Numbered from the stretch's first letter, positions 1 through 9,027 are shown. The stretch is 64,000 nt of DNA from Rathayibacter rathayi (GCF_004011095.1 NZ_CP028129.1:2108001-2172000); one strand, 5' to 3'. Program-made: numbers and translations. The notes: generated by a model not told the origin, from the letters alone.

Positions 1-1
1 G

Positions 2-1057
2 ACGTCGAATGCGCTCTCGGCCTCGGCCCCGGTCTCGGCCGATCCCTCCGCCAAAACCGGTCTCTACATCTACGACGCGAGCACGGGCAAGACATCCGGG
101 CCGGTGAAGAACTCGGCGAACGCCATCAAGGTGGTCGCGGTCAGCACCTCCGCCGACCTGGTGTTCCAGAATTCGGACGGCACGATCCACGGCGACGACG
201 GCGACGTGAAGAAAGGCACCGAGTCCGGTGTGGACACGAAGGCCCACCTCATCTCGATCCGGCAGAACGGGAATCCCGAGGTCTGGTACAAGAAGTCCGA
301 CGGGCTGTACACCTACGACGCGGGCACGGGCACGGTCGCCGGGCCGATCAAAAACTCGGCGAAGGCCATCACGGTGGTCTCGACCTCCGGGCGGGGAGCG
401 CTCGTGTTTCAGAACTCCGACGGGAGTATCCACGGCGACGACGGTGTCACAAAGAAGGGGACGGAGAAGGGAGTCGACACGGGCGCCGGCCTTGTCTCGA
501 TCCGAACCGTCAATGACCAGGACGAGGTCTGGTACAAGAAGTCCGACGGCCTCTACGTCTACAACGCCAGCACCGGAAAGACCTCAGAGAAACCGGTGGC
601 GAATTCGGCCGATGCGATCACGATCATCTCCCGCTCCGGGCGGGGAGCGCTCGTGTTTCAGAACTCCGACGGGAGTATCCACGGCGACGACGGTGTCACA
701 AAGAAGGGGACGGAGAAGGGAGTCGACACGGGCGCCGGCTTAGTCTCGATCCGCACCGTCGACGGAAAGGACGAGGTCTGGTACAAGAAGTCCGACGGCC
801 TCTACGTCTACAACGCCAGCACCGGAAAGACCTCCGAGAAACCCGTCGAGAACTCGGCGGACGCGATCCGGATCGTCTCGAGTCCTGGCTCAGCGGGACT
901 CGTGTTCCAGAACTCCGACGGGAGCATCCACGGCGAGAACGGCGCTGTGCAGCCCGAGACGGCCTCCGGCGTCGAGACCGGAGCCGGTTTGGTCGCGATC
1001 CGGTTGGTGAACGGGGTCTACCAGGTCTGGTACAAGAAGTCGCCGCCCTGCAAGTGA
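2..1057 (+). CDS. Tandem-repeat, probably secreted protein (5' end outside window)
   Basis: The frame is open from base 2, so the N-terminus lies upstream of the window. The first visible residues (TSNALSASAPVSADPSAKTG) are Ala/Ser-rich and could be the end of a signal peptide, which is an inference. Four repeats of about 81-83 residues follow, each with the core LVFQNSDG(S/T)IHG and ending in VWYKKSDGLYxYxAxTG. The last repeat is truncated and the protein stops at WYKKSPPCK. The second and third repeats are nearly identical in DNA. Aromatic-rich repeats of this kind suggest a beta-propeller or carbohydrate-binding surface protein, but I do not recognise the family and no catalytic motif is visible. 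Confidence 0.8.
   Translation, partial: TSNALSASAPVSADPSAKTGLYIYDASTGKTSGPVKNSANAIKVVAVSTSADLVFQNSDGTIHGDDGDVKKGTESGVDTKAHLISIRQNGNPEVWYKKSDGLYTYDAGTGTVAGPIKNSAKAITVVSTSGRGALVFQNSDGSIHGDDGVTKKGTEKGVDTGAGLVSIRTVNDQDEVWYKKSDGLYVYNASTGKTSEKPVANSADAITIISRSGRGALVFQNSDGSIHGDDGVTKKGTEKGVDTGAGLVSIRTVDGKDEVWYKKSDGLYVYNASTGKTSEKPVENSADAIRIVSSPGSAGLVFQNSDGSIHGENGAVQPETASGVETGAGLVAIRLVNGVYQVWYKKSPPCK
391..739 (+). repeat. 249-bp in-frame coding tandem repeat
   Basis: The 100 bases at 391-490 recur exactly at 640-739, a shift of 249 bp (83 codons). A further near-identical stretch covering the WYKKSDGLYVYNASTGK segment lies at about 520-585 and 769-834. A looser copy starts one unit later. This exactness in third codon positions indicates recent duplication or gene conversion. 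Confidence 0.9.
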
Positions 1058-1228
1058 CGCCAGTGACCGTGGTCCGCGCTGCGATGCCTCTCGGCGCCGG
1101 AGTGAATGCGGCTGCCGTGTGAGTGCTGCCGTGTGAGTGCTGCCCGTCACCACAGTGGTGGGTGGCACTCCCACGGCGCCGCGGGCCGCCACTTGCCCGT
1201 GACGACGAGCGCGTTCTAGCGTGGAGGG

Positions 1229-1771
1229 ATGTCCGATGCGAGAAAACGGGCCGCCCGCTACCGTGCCGACGCCGCAGGCGAGGAGGAGCCGGAGCGGCCG
1301 GACCTGCCGGAGGACCCGCTCGAGCGGGCGGCGTTCGTCGAGACGGCGATCCAGCTTGCGATCCGACGCGGTGACTTCGACGACCTGCCCGGCGCGGGTA
1401 AGCCGCTGGTGGATCTGGGCGCGGCCCACGACCCGGACTGGTGGATCCGCCGCAAGATCGAGCGCGAGAACCTGACCGGAATCGGCCCGGCCGCCTTCCT
1501 CCTCCGCACCGAGGACCGCACGCTCAACGAGCGGCTCGACCGTCTGCACCGTGAGGACGAGGTGCGCGCCGAACTCGCCGACTTCACTAAGCGGGTGATC
1601 GAGGCGCGGCGGCAGCTCCTCGGCGGACCGCCCGTCGTCACTCCGCTTCGGGACGTCGATGCGGAGGTCACCGCCTGGTCGCAGCGTCGCGCTGCACGCA
1701 CCGCGGCAGCCCTCGCCCGTGCTGAGGCCGAGCCCGCACGCCGCCGCCGTTGGTGGTCGCGCCGACGCTAG
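1229..1771 (+). CDS. DUF1992 (DnaJ-homologue C28-conserved domain) protein
   Basis: A 180-residue cytoplasmic protein. The stretch from about residue 40, IQLAIRRGDFDDLPGAGKPL, is the hallmark of the DUF1992 family, followed by the usual DPDWWIRRKIEREN segment. The family is widespread in bacteria and its function is unknown. The C-terminal 30 residues are Arg/Ala-rich and end in WWSRRR. The ATG at 1229 is the natural start because homology begins shortly after it. The stop codon overlaps the stop of the convergent VOC gene by a few bases, so there is no room for a terminator between them. Confidence 0.85.
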   Translation: MSDARKRAARYRADAAGEEEPERPDLPEDPLERAAFVETAIQLAIRRGDFDDLPGAGKPLVDLGAAHDPDWWIRRKIERENLTGIGPAAFLLRTEDRTLNERLDRLHREDEVRAELADFTKRVIEARRQLLGGPPVVTPLRDVDAEVTAWSQRRAARTAAALARAEAEPARRRRWWSRRR

Positions 1772-2169
1772 CCGGTCTCCGACTCCGTGGCGACGATCTC
1801 GCACTTGTGCCCGGCGGAGTCCTCGAGCCAGCCCGCGTAGTGCTGCGGCCCGCCGGCGTGCGGGTAGCGGTCGGAAAAGAGCGGACGCCAGCCCGCGTCC
1901 TGCGCCGCCGTCATGATCGTGTCGACCTGCTCCGGCGAACCGCCGCGGAAGGCGAGATGGTTCACGCCAGGTCTGCGCCGGTCGTGTCTGTCGCCGGAGA
2001 GAGCGGGCGGTGTCGTGAGGACGAGGTAGGCGCCTCCCGCGCTCCAGGAGCGTCCTTCGAGCCACGCGCCGTCGGCGGAGAATCCGAGAAGGCGCAGGAG
2101 CGGATCCCACTCCGCGAGAGCCTGGTCGAGATCGGCGACCCAGAGTTCGACGTGGTGGAAGCCGGGCAT
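1768..2169 (-). CDS. VOC (glyoxalase/bleomycin-resistance fold) family protein
   Basis: 133 residues from the ATG giving MPGFHHVELWVADLDQALAEW, the typical beta-alpha opening of a vicinal-oxygen-chelate domain. The middle has GVNHLAFRGGS and the end HYAGWLEDSAGHKCEIVA, which matches the second half of the fold with its metal-ligand Glu. The substrate cannot be predicted. The frame continues upstream, but that extension is Arg/Ser-rich, overlaps the region in front of the sigma-factor gene and has no domain, so I used the internal ATG. Confidence 0.85.
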   Translation of the reverse strand: MPGFHHVELWVADLDQALAEWDPLLRLLGFSADGAWLEGRSWSAGGAYLVLTTPPALSGDRHDRRRPGVNHLAFRGGSPEQVDTIMTAAQDAGWRPLFSDRYPHAGGPQHYAGWLEDSAGHKCEIVATESETG

Positions 2170-2338
2170 TGGACGAGTGTCGCAGGAGGCGAGTGTCATC
2201 GGCGAGCACTGACGCGAACGGCACCGACGTCCCCGACCCGCCAACAGCGTTACCCCTCGGTCTGGGGCCTCGGCGCAGGAAACCGGCCACGAGCGCGCCT
2301 CCGAACCCTGCATACACGTTTCGTCGACCGGAGTCCGC

Positions 2339-2947
2339 ATGCTCACCACGACCGCCTCCGCCCGCCCCACCAGGCTTCGCTCCCTCGCACCGCCGCTGGC
2401 GCTACTCGAGCCCGACTCCGATCGGATGCTCGTCATCCGTGCCGCGGACGGCGATGACCGAGCGTTCGCCACCATCATCCGGCGCTACTCCCAACTGCTG
2501 CGCGCGACCGCCGCGCGCACTCTCGGCAGCAGCGCCGACGTGGATGACGTGGTGCAGGAGACCTTCCTCGCGGCCTGGACCCATGTCGACAGTGTGATCG
2601 ACGGCGAGACGATCGCCGGCTGGCTGGTCACGACCGTCCGGCGCCGCAGCGTCGACCGGCTCCGCTCCAGCGTCTCGCGGCTGCGCGCAGAGCTGGACGA
2701 CGAATTTCCCGCGCCGGCTGACGAGGACCCGGAGCACGCCGCGCACTGCGGGTCGCTCACCGCCGACGCCAACCGGGTCCTCGCCGCGCTGCCCGCGGCT
2801 CAGCGCCGCTGCTGGGAGCTGCGGCAGCTGGAGCAGCGCAGCTACGAGGCGATTGCGCGCGAACTCGGCCTCTCGGCATCGACGGTCCGCGGCCTGCTCG
2901 CCCGCGCCCGCGCGACCCTCCGCTCCGAACTCGCCCACTGGCGCTGA
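2339..2947 (+). CDS. ECF-type RNA polymerase sigma factor
   Basis: 202 residues. Region 2 spans about residues 36-82 (RAFATIIRRYSQLLRATAARTLG...VDDVVQETFLAAWTHV), with the DD-VQETF-xxW signature that binds core polymerase and the -10 element. Region 4 spans about 143-198 (LPAAQRRCWELRQLEQRSYEAIARELGLSASTVRGLLARARATLR), a helix-turn-helix reading the -35 element. The first 25 residues are a variable leader. No anti-sigma factor is adjacent: the VOC gene is upstream on the other strand and the deaminase gene follows after about 290 bp. The regulon and activating signal are unknown. Confidence 0.9.
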   Translation: MLTTTASARPTRLRSLAPPLALLEPDSDRMLVIRAADGDDRAFATIIRRYSQLLRATAARTLGSSADVDDVVQETFLAAWTHVDSVIDGETIAGWLVTTVRRRSVDRLRSSVSRLRAELDDEFPAPADEDPEHAAHCGSLTADANRVLAALPAAQRRCWELRQLEQRSYEAIARELGLSASTVRGLLARARATLRSELAHWR

Positions 2948-3238
2948 GCCCGCAATTACCCTGCGTGGACGGGAAGGACTCGGCGTGCCTCCGCGCACAC
3001 CCGTGGGGCCGGCCCGACGCGGGTGACGTGTCCCCGGCGATGGGGTCACCGCAGGGCAGCTGGCGACCAGGCTGCGGCTGCGACGCCGACCCCGGAGGGC
3101 GGTCGGCTCCACTCCGGCGACGTGATCACCGCTCCCTCGCGGCGCTGGCCACGGCGCGGCCCGGCTCCCAGGAAACCCGCGCGAAACAGCGGAGGCCTAC
3201 GGTCGGGAGCGACCCGCCCGTCGCACCCCGGAGGACCG

Positions 3239-4243
3239 ATGCCCCGACCCGCCTTCCCCGCCCCGCCCAGCGCCGAGCTGCACATCCACCTCGAAGGCAC
3301 GATCGAGCCCGAGCACATCGTCCAGATGGCGCGGCGCAACGGCGTCACCCTGCCGACCGAGGACCTCGACGCCCTCCGAGCGCGGTACTCCTTCACCGAC
3401 CTCGCCTCGTTCCTCGAGCTGCACTACTCCAACCTCACCGTGGTGAAAACGGAACGGGATTTCTTCGAGATCGCGACCGGCTACCTCGACCGGGCGCAGA
3501 AGTCGAACGTCCGCCGCGCCGAGATCTTCTTCGACCCGCAGACGCACCTCGGCAACGGGGTCGCGCTCGAGACCGTGATGACCGGCATCACCCGCGCGCT
3601 CGGCCGCAGCGAGGAGACCCACGGCGTCTCGACCGCCCTGATCATGTGCTTTCTCCGCGATCGGGGTGCCGAGGCGGCCGACGAAATGCTGACGGCGATC
3701 CTCCCCTGGTGCGAACACATCATTGGCGTCGGGCTCGACTCGAATGAGGTGGGCTTTGGCCCGGAGCTGTTCGTCGACGTCTATGCCCGCGCGGCGGCGG
3801 AGGGACTGCGCCTGGTCGCGCACGCGGGCGAGGAGGGCGGGCCAGAGACGGTCGCGGCCACCGTCGAGCTGCTCAAGGTTGAGCGGATCGACCACGGGAT
3901 CCGCGCGATGGAGGACCCGGCGGTCGTCGCAATGCTGCGCGATCGGCGGATCCCGGTGACAGTGTGCCCACTGTCGAATGTCGCCCTGCGCGCGGTGGTC
4001 ACGATGGCGGATCACCCGCTGCCCGCGATGCTCCGCGAGGGCCTGGTCGCGACGGTCTCGAGCGATGACCCGCCCTACTTCGGCGGCTACGTCGACGAGA
4101 ACTATCGCGCGCTGGTCGAGGAGCTGGGCATGGACGATGCGCAGCTGGAGCGCCTGGCGCTGAACTCGTTCGACGCGGCGTTCATCTCGGAGGAGGACCG
4201 TGAGCGCTGGCAGGCGGAGGTGCGCGCCCACTTCGCGCGGTGA
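3239..4243 (+). CDS. Adenosine/adenine deaminase family protein (Aah1-like subgroup)
   Basis: 334 residues of the metal-dependent adenosine deaminase superfamily. Visible motifs are HIHLEG (zinc ligands), FFDPQTHLGNG, LDSNEVG, HAGEEGGPE (catalytic Glu region), ERIDHGIR, CPLSNVAL and SSDDPPYFGGY. The FFDPQTH, HAGEEGGPE and DDPPYFGGY forms are those I associate with adenine deaminases of the Aah1 type rather than classical adenosine deaminase, so the likely reaction is adenine to hypoxanthine in purine salvage. That is a family inference. The ATG at 3239 has a GGAGG Shine-Dalgarno sequence just before it. The frame is open further upstream but carries no domain there. Confidence 0.9.
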   Translation: MPRPAFPAPPSAELHIHLEGTIEPEHIVQMARRNGVTLPTEDLDALRARYSFTDLASFLELHYSNLTVVKTERDFFEIATGYLDRAQKSNVRRAEIFFDPQTHLGNGVALETVMTGITRALGRSEETHGVSTALIMCFLRDRGAEAADEMLTAILPWCEHIIGVGLDSNEVGFGPELFVDVYARAAAEGLRLVAHAGEEGGPETVAATVELLKVERIDHGIRAMEDPAVVAMLRDRRIPVTVCPLSNVALRAVVTMADHPLPAMLREGLVATVSSDDPPYFGGYVDENYRALVEELGMDDAQLERLALNSFDAAFISEEDRERWQAEVRAHFAR

Positions 4244-4330
4244 GGGCGTCCGTCACCGAGGTGGGAAGCGGTCTTTAGACCTGACGAGCGCGGAACCGGC
4301 GTTCTGCTGGTGGAACTCGACACTGACTCC

Positions 4331-4534
4331 TCAGCGATTGTCGCGGCGGTAGCGGGCCTCTCGGCCGGCGATGTGGAGACCGAGTCCGGTGACCCCCACC
4401 GCGAACGCGACGAGCACACCGACGAACGCGATCTCGTCGCCCGCTCCGACGGCGACGGCGGCGACGGCGAGTCCGATCAGCGCGAGGGCGACCACTAGGG
4501 CCCCGACGATCTCCAACACGCTCCATCCGCTCAT
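4331..4534 (-). CDS. Small membrane protein, function unknown
   Basis: 67 residues from the ATG MSGWSVLEIVGALVVALALIGLAV. It has two hydrophobic helices (about residues 7-28 and 35-55) and ends in a basic tail, AGREARYRRDNR. I do not recognise a named family. The frame extends upstream into Arg/Pro-rich sequence, which is unlikely to be translated. Confidence 0.6.
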   Translation of the reverse strand: MSGWSVLEIVGALVVALALIGLAVAAVAVGAGDEIAFVGVLVAFAVGVTGLGLHIAGREARYRRDNR

Positions 4535-4642
4535 GGCCCCAGCGTGCGGGCGTCGCGGTCCGACCGCAAGGGGACAGCGAGCGCCCGTCCCCACAGGAAC
4601 CCCGCTCGCCCAGCGGCCGCGCGCGCACCGAGGCTCGACCGC

Positions 4643-4902
4643 GTGACTGCGTCCCCCCGCAGCCCCGACCCCACGATGTCGTCGGCATCATCGGTCTGGT
4701 GCTCGCGGTCGTGCTCGTCCTCGCGCAGATCGGGCGGACGGCGCTTACCACCGTCGTCCCGGTCCTGGCGTACCAGGGCGGCCTCGACACCACCCGGATC
4801 GGCGCGCTCTTCGCCGCTTTCGGAGTCGTGATGCTGGTGCTCGCGACCGCGCTCGGCGCACTGGTCGTCCCGCCCCTGGCCGGCCTCTCGCTCCAGTACT
4901 GA
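4643..4902 (+). pseudogene. Small membrane protein gene with a 5' frameshift
   Basis: A GTG at 4643 opens MTASPRSPDPT in one frame. The hydrophobic body (DVVGIIGLVLAVVLVLAQIG..., two to three helices, ending ...LAGLSLQY) continues in the neighbouring frame, with the shift near 4672. Actinobacterial relatives commonly start with a short Pro/Ser-rich segment running straight into such a helix, so I read this as one gene with a small indel. A shorter intact ORF from the GTG at 4699 is the alternative. The C-terminus also looks short. Confidence 0.45.
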
Positions 4903-4963
4903 CCCGCGCCACAGGCCGCGCGATCGAGCCCGGCCGCCCGACGGGATGCACCAGGATGGACCC

Positions 4964-5743
4964 ATGACCACCCGCGTGGACGGCCTCTTCGTCTACCCCG
5001 TGAAGGGCCTGACTCCGCAGCCCCTCCCCCGTGTTGTGCTGACCGCCGGCCGCGGCGTCCCCTTCGACCGCACGATCGCCCTCGCTCGCCCCGGCGGCGC
5101 CTATCGTCCCGGGATGCAGCACGGCATCTCCAAGCGCGAGTACTTCGTGCTCGTCGCCGAGGCCCGCCTCGCCGGGCTGACCACGCACCTCGACCTCGAG
5201 AGCGGCGTGCTCTCGGTCGACGTCCGCGGCCACCGTGTCCTCACCGCGGATCTCGGTGCGGAGGAGGGGCGCGCCGCGCTGCGCTCGTTCGCCGCGCGAG
5301 TGCTCGATCTGCCACCCGGTCAGGAACCGGTGATCGCGAAAGACGAGGGTCGCCGCTTCACCGACTCCGCCCGCAGCTCCGACATCGAGATGGAGTACGT
5401 CTCGCTGATCAATCTGGCGAGTGTCCGCGATCTCGCCGAGCGCACCGGCCGCGACGTCGATCCGCTGCGGTTCCGCGGCAACATTCACCTCGAGGGGCTG
5501 CCCGCCTGGAGCGAACTCGATCTGCTGGGACGCGAGCTGACCGCCGGCGGCCTTCGGCTGCGGATCACGAAGGCCACCGAGCGGTGCGCTGCGACTGAGG
5601 TCGAGCCGGGCACCGGACGGCGCGACCTACCGGTCCCGCAGCTGCTGCACGCGACGTACGGGCACGAGCTCTTCGGCGTCTACGCGGAGGTGCTCGACGC
5701 GGGCGCGCTCGACGTCGGCGACGAGCTGGTGCTCCGTGACTGA
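4964..5743 (+). CDS. MOSC domain protein
   Basis: 259 residues. The N-terminal MOSC beta-barrel domain starts VDGLFVYPVKGLTPQPLPRV. The C-terminal MOSC domain contains the characteristic LRFRGNIHLEG and the conserved Cys in KATERCAATEVEPGTGRRD. MOSC proteins handle sulfur or molybdenum-cofactor-linked reactions. The gene overlaps the following reductase by 8 bp, implying coupled translation and a shared redox pathway, since MOSC plus 2Fe-2S reductase pairs are common. I took the ATG at 4964 (MTTRVDG) rather than the one 18 bases upstream because homology begins right after it. Confidence 0.85.
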   Translation: MTTRVDGLFVYPVKGLTPQPLPRVVLTAGRGVPFDRTIALARPGGAYRPGMQHGISKREYFVLVAEARLAGLTTHLDLESGVLSVDVRGHRVLTADLGAEEGRAALRSFAARVLDLPPGQEPVIAKDEGRRFTDSARSSDIEMEYVSLINLASVRDLAERTGRDVDPLRFRGNIHLEGLPAWSELDLLGRELTAGGLRLRITKATERCAATEVEPGTGRRDLPVPQLLHATYGHELFGVYAEVLDAGALDVGDELVLRD

Positions 5744-6668
5744 GGTGCGGCTCGTGGTGACTGAGCGGGAGGCGCTCACCCCGGCCGTCACCCGCTTCGT
5801 CCTGCGCAGCGCGGACGCCGCACCGCTACCCGGCTACTGGGCGGGCGCGCATCTCACGCTGACCGCTCCGTCCGGCGACCGTCGCAGCTACAGCCTCATC
5901 GAGCCCGGCTCCTTCGAGCCTTCGCACTACGCGATCGCGGTGCGCCGCGAACCGGACGGACGGGGCGGGTCCCGGAGCCTGCACGACGAGGTGCGCATCG
6001 GTGACGTCCTCTCCTCCACGCCTCCCGCCAACACCTTCGCTCTCCAGCCGGCCGCCCGGTACCTCTTGGTCGCCGGTGGGATCGGCGTCACTCCAATCCG
6101 AGCAATGGCCGCTGAGCTCCGGGCCCGCGGGTCGGCCGTGCAGGTGGTCTATCTCAGTCGCACCCCCGAAGACACCGCCTGGCTCGACGAGTTCTCGGCC
6201 GACGGCTCTCTCGTGCACCACAGCTCGGTTCACGGCCGGTTCGACCTGTGGCCGCTCCTCGCCGAGCCGGACGACGACGCCCGCGTCTACTGCTGCGGCC
6301 CGACCGCGCTGATCGACGACGTCCTCGCCCTCACCGTGCACTGGCGTCCGAGCCGGATCCATGTGGAGGACTTCGCCGGTGTCGACGCCCTCGGCGACCG
6401 GGTCGCTCCCTTCACCGCCGTCTGGGAGCCGACCGGCACGGCCGTCGCCGTCCCGGCTGACCGCTCGCTCCTCACGGCGCTGCGCTCCCGAGGGATCGAC
6501 GTCGACTCCTCCTGCGAGTCGGGCACCTGCGGCACCTGCCGGCTGCGCTTGGTCCGCGGCTCGGCGGAGCACCGCGATCGTGTGCTGACGCCCGAGGAGC
6601 AGGACTCCTGGATCATGCCGTGCGTCTCGCGCGCGGCCGACGGCGAGCTGGTCGTCGCTCCGGAGTGA
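5736..6668 (+). CDS. PDR/VanB-type 2Fe-2S flavoprotein oxidoreductase
   Basis: 310 residues with the architecture of phthalate-dioxygenase-reductase-like enzymes. The flavin-binding motif RSYSL is at 50-54, the NAD(P)-binding GGIGVTP at 114-120 and YCCGP at 185-189. A C-terminal plant-type ferredoxin domain has ligands C260, C265, C268 and C296. It passes electrons from NAD(P)H via flavin and 2Fe-2S to a partner oxygenase or, given the overlap, to the MOSC protein. The GTG start lies inside the MOSC gene. No Rieske oxygenase is nearby, so the substrate system is unknown. Confidence 0.9.
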   Translation: MTEVRLVVTEREALTPAVTRFVLRSADAAPLPGYWAGAHLTLTAPSGDRRSYSLIEPGSFEPSHYAIAVRREPDGRGGSRSLHDEVRIGDVLSSTPPANTFALQPAARYLLVAGGIGVTPIRAMAAELRARGSAVQVVYLSRTPEDTAWLDEFSADGSLVHHSSVHGRFDLWPLLAEPDDDARVYCCGPTALIDDVLALTVHWRPSRIHVEDFAGVDALGDRVAPFTAVWEPTGTAVAVPADRSLLTALRSRGIDVDSSCESGTCGTCRLRLVRGSAEHRDRVLTPEEQDSWIMPCVSRAADGELVVAPE

Positions 6669-6781
6669 CGCGGCCGTGCAGTGCGGCGTGCCCGTCGGCG
6701 CGCTGTGAGCCCAGCCTGGGCAGGTGTGGCGGCCGAGCGCACCCCCTCGCCCGCCGCGGCGCCACTCCCTAGGCTCGCCCC

Positions 6782-7972
6782 GTGGCAGCGGAAACGGACG
6801 TGCTCGTGATCGGCGGCGGGCCGGTCGGACTCCTGCTCGGAGGGCTCCTCGCGCGCTCGGGCGTCGCCGTGCAGGTGTGGGAGCGGCGCCCGGCCGTGCC
6901 GCGCGGCTCGCGAGCGATCGGCATCCACCCGCCCTCGCTCGACGCGTTCGCCGTCATCGACGCCGACCTGCCCGTGCTGGCCGAGGCCATCCGCGTCCGC
7001 GAGGGCGTAGCGCGCAGCCGCGGGCGTACCCTCGGCACGCTATCGTTCGCGCGCGCCTCCGCCACCCACCCCTACGTCGTGACGCTCGACCAGCATCGCA
7101 CCGAGGCGATCCTCCGCGAGCGGCTGCGGGCGGCGGCTCCGGAGGCGCTGCGCCCCGGACTCGGGCTGACCGGCCTCGTTCCGCTCGGCTCCCGGGTCGA
7201 GGCGACCGGCATCGGTCCGGGCGGCGAACCGGTCGTGGTCCGCGCCGCCTTCGTCGTCGGCGCGGACGGCGCCCGCAGCACCGTCCGCGAGCTGCTCCGC
7301 ATCCGCACCACCGGCCGCGACTACCCCGACCGCTACGTGATGGGCGACTTCGCCGACCCTGAACCCGCCCGCCTCATCGGCACCGCGCTGGTCGACGTCG
7401 GCCCGGCGGGAGTGGTCGAGTCGTTCCCTCTCCCGGGCGGGAGGCGCCGTTACGTCGCGCTGAGCGGCCCCGACCGCTCGCTCGGAGCTCCCGCGTGGCG
7501 GCCGGAGGAGGCCCCGGACCAGGAGGCGGCGTTCGCCCTGGCCCTCGCAGTCCGCGACCGGACGGGCGCCGAGGCCGATCCAGCGACCTGCACGATGCTC
7601 AGCGGCTTCGGGGTGCGGCGTCGCGAGGCCGAGCGGATGGGCGTGGGCCGCGTCGTCCTGATCGGTGACGCCGCTCACGAGATCAGTCCGATCGGCGGGC
7701 AAGGCATGAACCTCGGCTGGCTCGACGCCGCGGAGCTCGCTCCGCTGCTCGCCGGTGCCGTCCACCGCGGCGAGGCCGGACCCTGGCCCGCCTTCGCGCG
7801 GCGCCGCACCGTCGCGGCCCGTCGCGCTGCGCGTCAGGCGGAGGCGAACATGGCGCTCGGACGCCCGCTCGGCGCGCTCGCTCACCGCGGCCGCGAGGCG
7901 TTCCTCCGCGTCGCGCTCGCGCTACCGACCTCGGATCTGCTCGCCCGCGTTTACGCGATGCGCTGGTCTTGA
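6782..7972 (+). CDS. FAD-dependent monooxygenase (PHBH/UbiH fold)
   Basis: 396 residues. The Rossmann GGGPVG motif is at 11-16, the second FAD motif GADGARST at 160-167, and the GDAAH...GQGMNLG motif at 295-312, which is the class A flavin monooxygenase pattern for aromatic or polyketide hydroxylation. The GTG at 6782 places the beta-alpha-beta FAD fold at the N-terminus as expected. It converges on the UbiA prenyltransferase gene, so a joint role in an aromatic or isoprenoid pathway is possible but unproven. Confidence 0.9.
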   Translation: MAAETDVLVIGGGPVGLLLGGLLARSGVAVQVWERRPAVPRGSRAIGIHPPSLDAFAVIDADLPVLAEAIRVREGVARSRGRTLGTLSFARASATHPYVVTLDQHRTEAILRERLRAAAPEALRPGLGLTGLVPLGSRVEATGIGPGGEPVVVRAAFVVGADGARSTVRELLRIRTTGRDYPDRYVMGDFADPEPARLIGTALVDVGPAGVVESFPLPGGRRRYVALSGPDRSLGAPAWRPEEAPDQEAAFALALAVRDRTGAEADPATCTMLSGFGVRRREAERMGVGRVVLIGDAAHEISPIGGQGMNLGWLDAAELAPLLAGAVHRGEAGPWPAFARRRTVAARRAARQAEANMALGRPLGALAHRGREAFLRVALALPTSDLLARVYAMRWS

Positions 7973-7988
7973 GCGGCGGACCCGCCGT

Positions 7989-8840
7989 TCAGCCGACGAG
8001 CCGCGCGCCCGCCAGGCCGATCCCGACCACCAGCACCAGCGACGCCGCGATCACCAGACGGAACAGCGTCCGCGTGGGCGGCCCAGTCCTCACCAGGCGG
8101 ATCCCTGCCGCAGCGAGCACGACCACCGCGAAGGTCCCGACGGCCGCCAGCGTTACTCCCCCGCCGCGCACCGGGTCGTCGCCGAGAAGCTGACCGCCGA
8201 GCACGAGCAGCGCCGCGACCACCAGCGATCCGAAAGCGACCACTCCCGAGAGCCGGAGCCCGAGGCGGTGCGGGAATCCGTGGACGCCCGTGGCCTCGTC
8301 GTCGACCAGGTCGGGGAGCACGTTCGTGCAGTGGATCGCAACGCCGAACACCGCCCCGGTCGCGATCACCCACCAGGCGGGGAGGCGTCCCTCGCCCGCC
8401 GCGACCGCGACCACCGGTAGCAGCCCGAAGGCCACCACGAACGGAGCGACCGACCAGAGCGTGCGCTTGAGTCCCGCGTCGTAGGCCCACCCCGCGGCGA
8501 CCAGGACCAGGTGCGCACTCGCGGCGACCGGTCCGAGCGGCAGCGAGAGCAGCACGGCCGCCACCGCCGTAGCCAGCGCGGCCCCGCGCACCGCCTGCGC
8601 GCTGATCAGCCCCAGCGCGACCGGCTTATCGGTGCGCCCCACCGCCCGATCGCGGTCGGCGTCGATCCAGTCGTTCGCCAGCCCGATCGAGAGCTGCCCG
8701 AGCAGCACGGCGAGCGCCACCAGCACGACGAGTGCGAGCGGATGCCCGGATGCCGCGGCGATCACGGTCGCCAGCACGGTGACGGTGACGGTCGGCCCGG
8801 GGTGCGAAGAAGCCAGCAGGAGTCGCACCCGGGACGTCAT
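7989..8840 (-). CDS. UbiA-family prenyltransferase
   Basis: 283 residues and about eight hydrophobic helices. The first Asp-rich motif is NDWIDADRD (residues 56-64), which binds the Mg-prenyl-diphosphate, and a second, DLVDDEATG, lies near residue 185. UbiA enzymes transfer prenyl chains to aromatic or other lipid acceptors in the membrane. The acceptor cannot be read from sequence. ATG 8840 was chosen; a GTG three bases earlier is equally possible. Only 16 bp separate it from the convergent monooxygenase stop. Confidence 0.88.
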   Translation of the reverse strand: MTSRVRLLLASSHPGPTVTVTVLATVIAAASGHPLALVVLVALAVLLGQLSIGLANDWIDADRDRAVGRTDKPVALGLISAQAVRGAALATAVAAVLLSLPLGPVAASAHLVLVAAGWAYDAGLKRTLWSVAPFVVAFGLLPVVAVAAGEGRLPAWWVIATGAVFGVAIHCTNVLPDLVDDEATGVHGFPHRLGLRLSGVVAFGSLVVAALLVLGGQLLGDDPVRGGGVTLAAVGTFAVVVLAAAGIRLVRTGPPTRTLFRLVIAASLVLVVGIGLAGARLVG

Positions 8841-9027
8841 CACGCCAGCCTACGGTCGCCCCGGCGCCGCGGGGCGTCGGCCGGCCTCGACGAGCGCGTC
8901 GAGCGCGCGCTAGGTCCCCGTTGCCGTCATCAGCGGCCCGGGCCCGTGCCCAACGCCCGCGCGGGGAATGGCCCGGCACGGCGCAGGGTTGCACCACCCG
9001 GCATCCCGACTCAGAAATGAAGGCCTC

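Noticed and set aside
1112..1160. Short 14-bp tandem repeat and CACCAC/GTGGTG palindrome between the first two genes
   Set aside because: Only two and a half units and a 6-bp stem; too little to assign a function beyond a possible weak terminator.
2965..3238. Coding extension of the deaminase gene or a separate gene before it
   Set aside because: The upstream frame is Arg/Pro-rich with no domain, and a GGAGG sits directly before the ATG at 3239. The 291-bp gap after the sigma-factor gene shows nothing else.
8841..9027. Riboswitch upstream of pnuC
   Set aside because: I looked for thiamine-box and NAD-type conserved bases and found none that fit in order.
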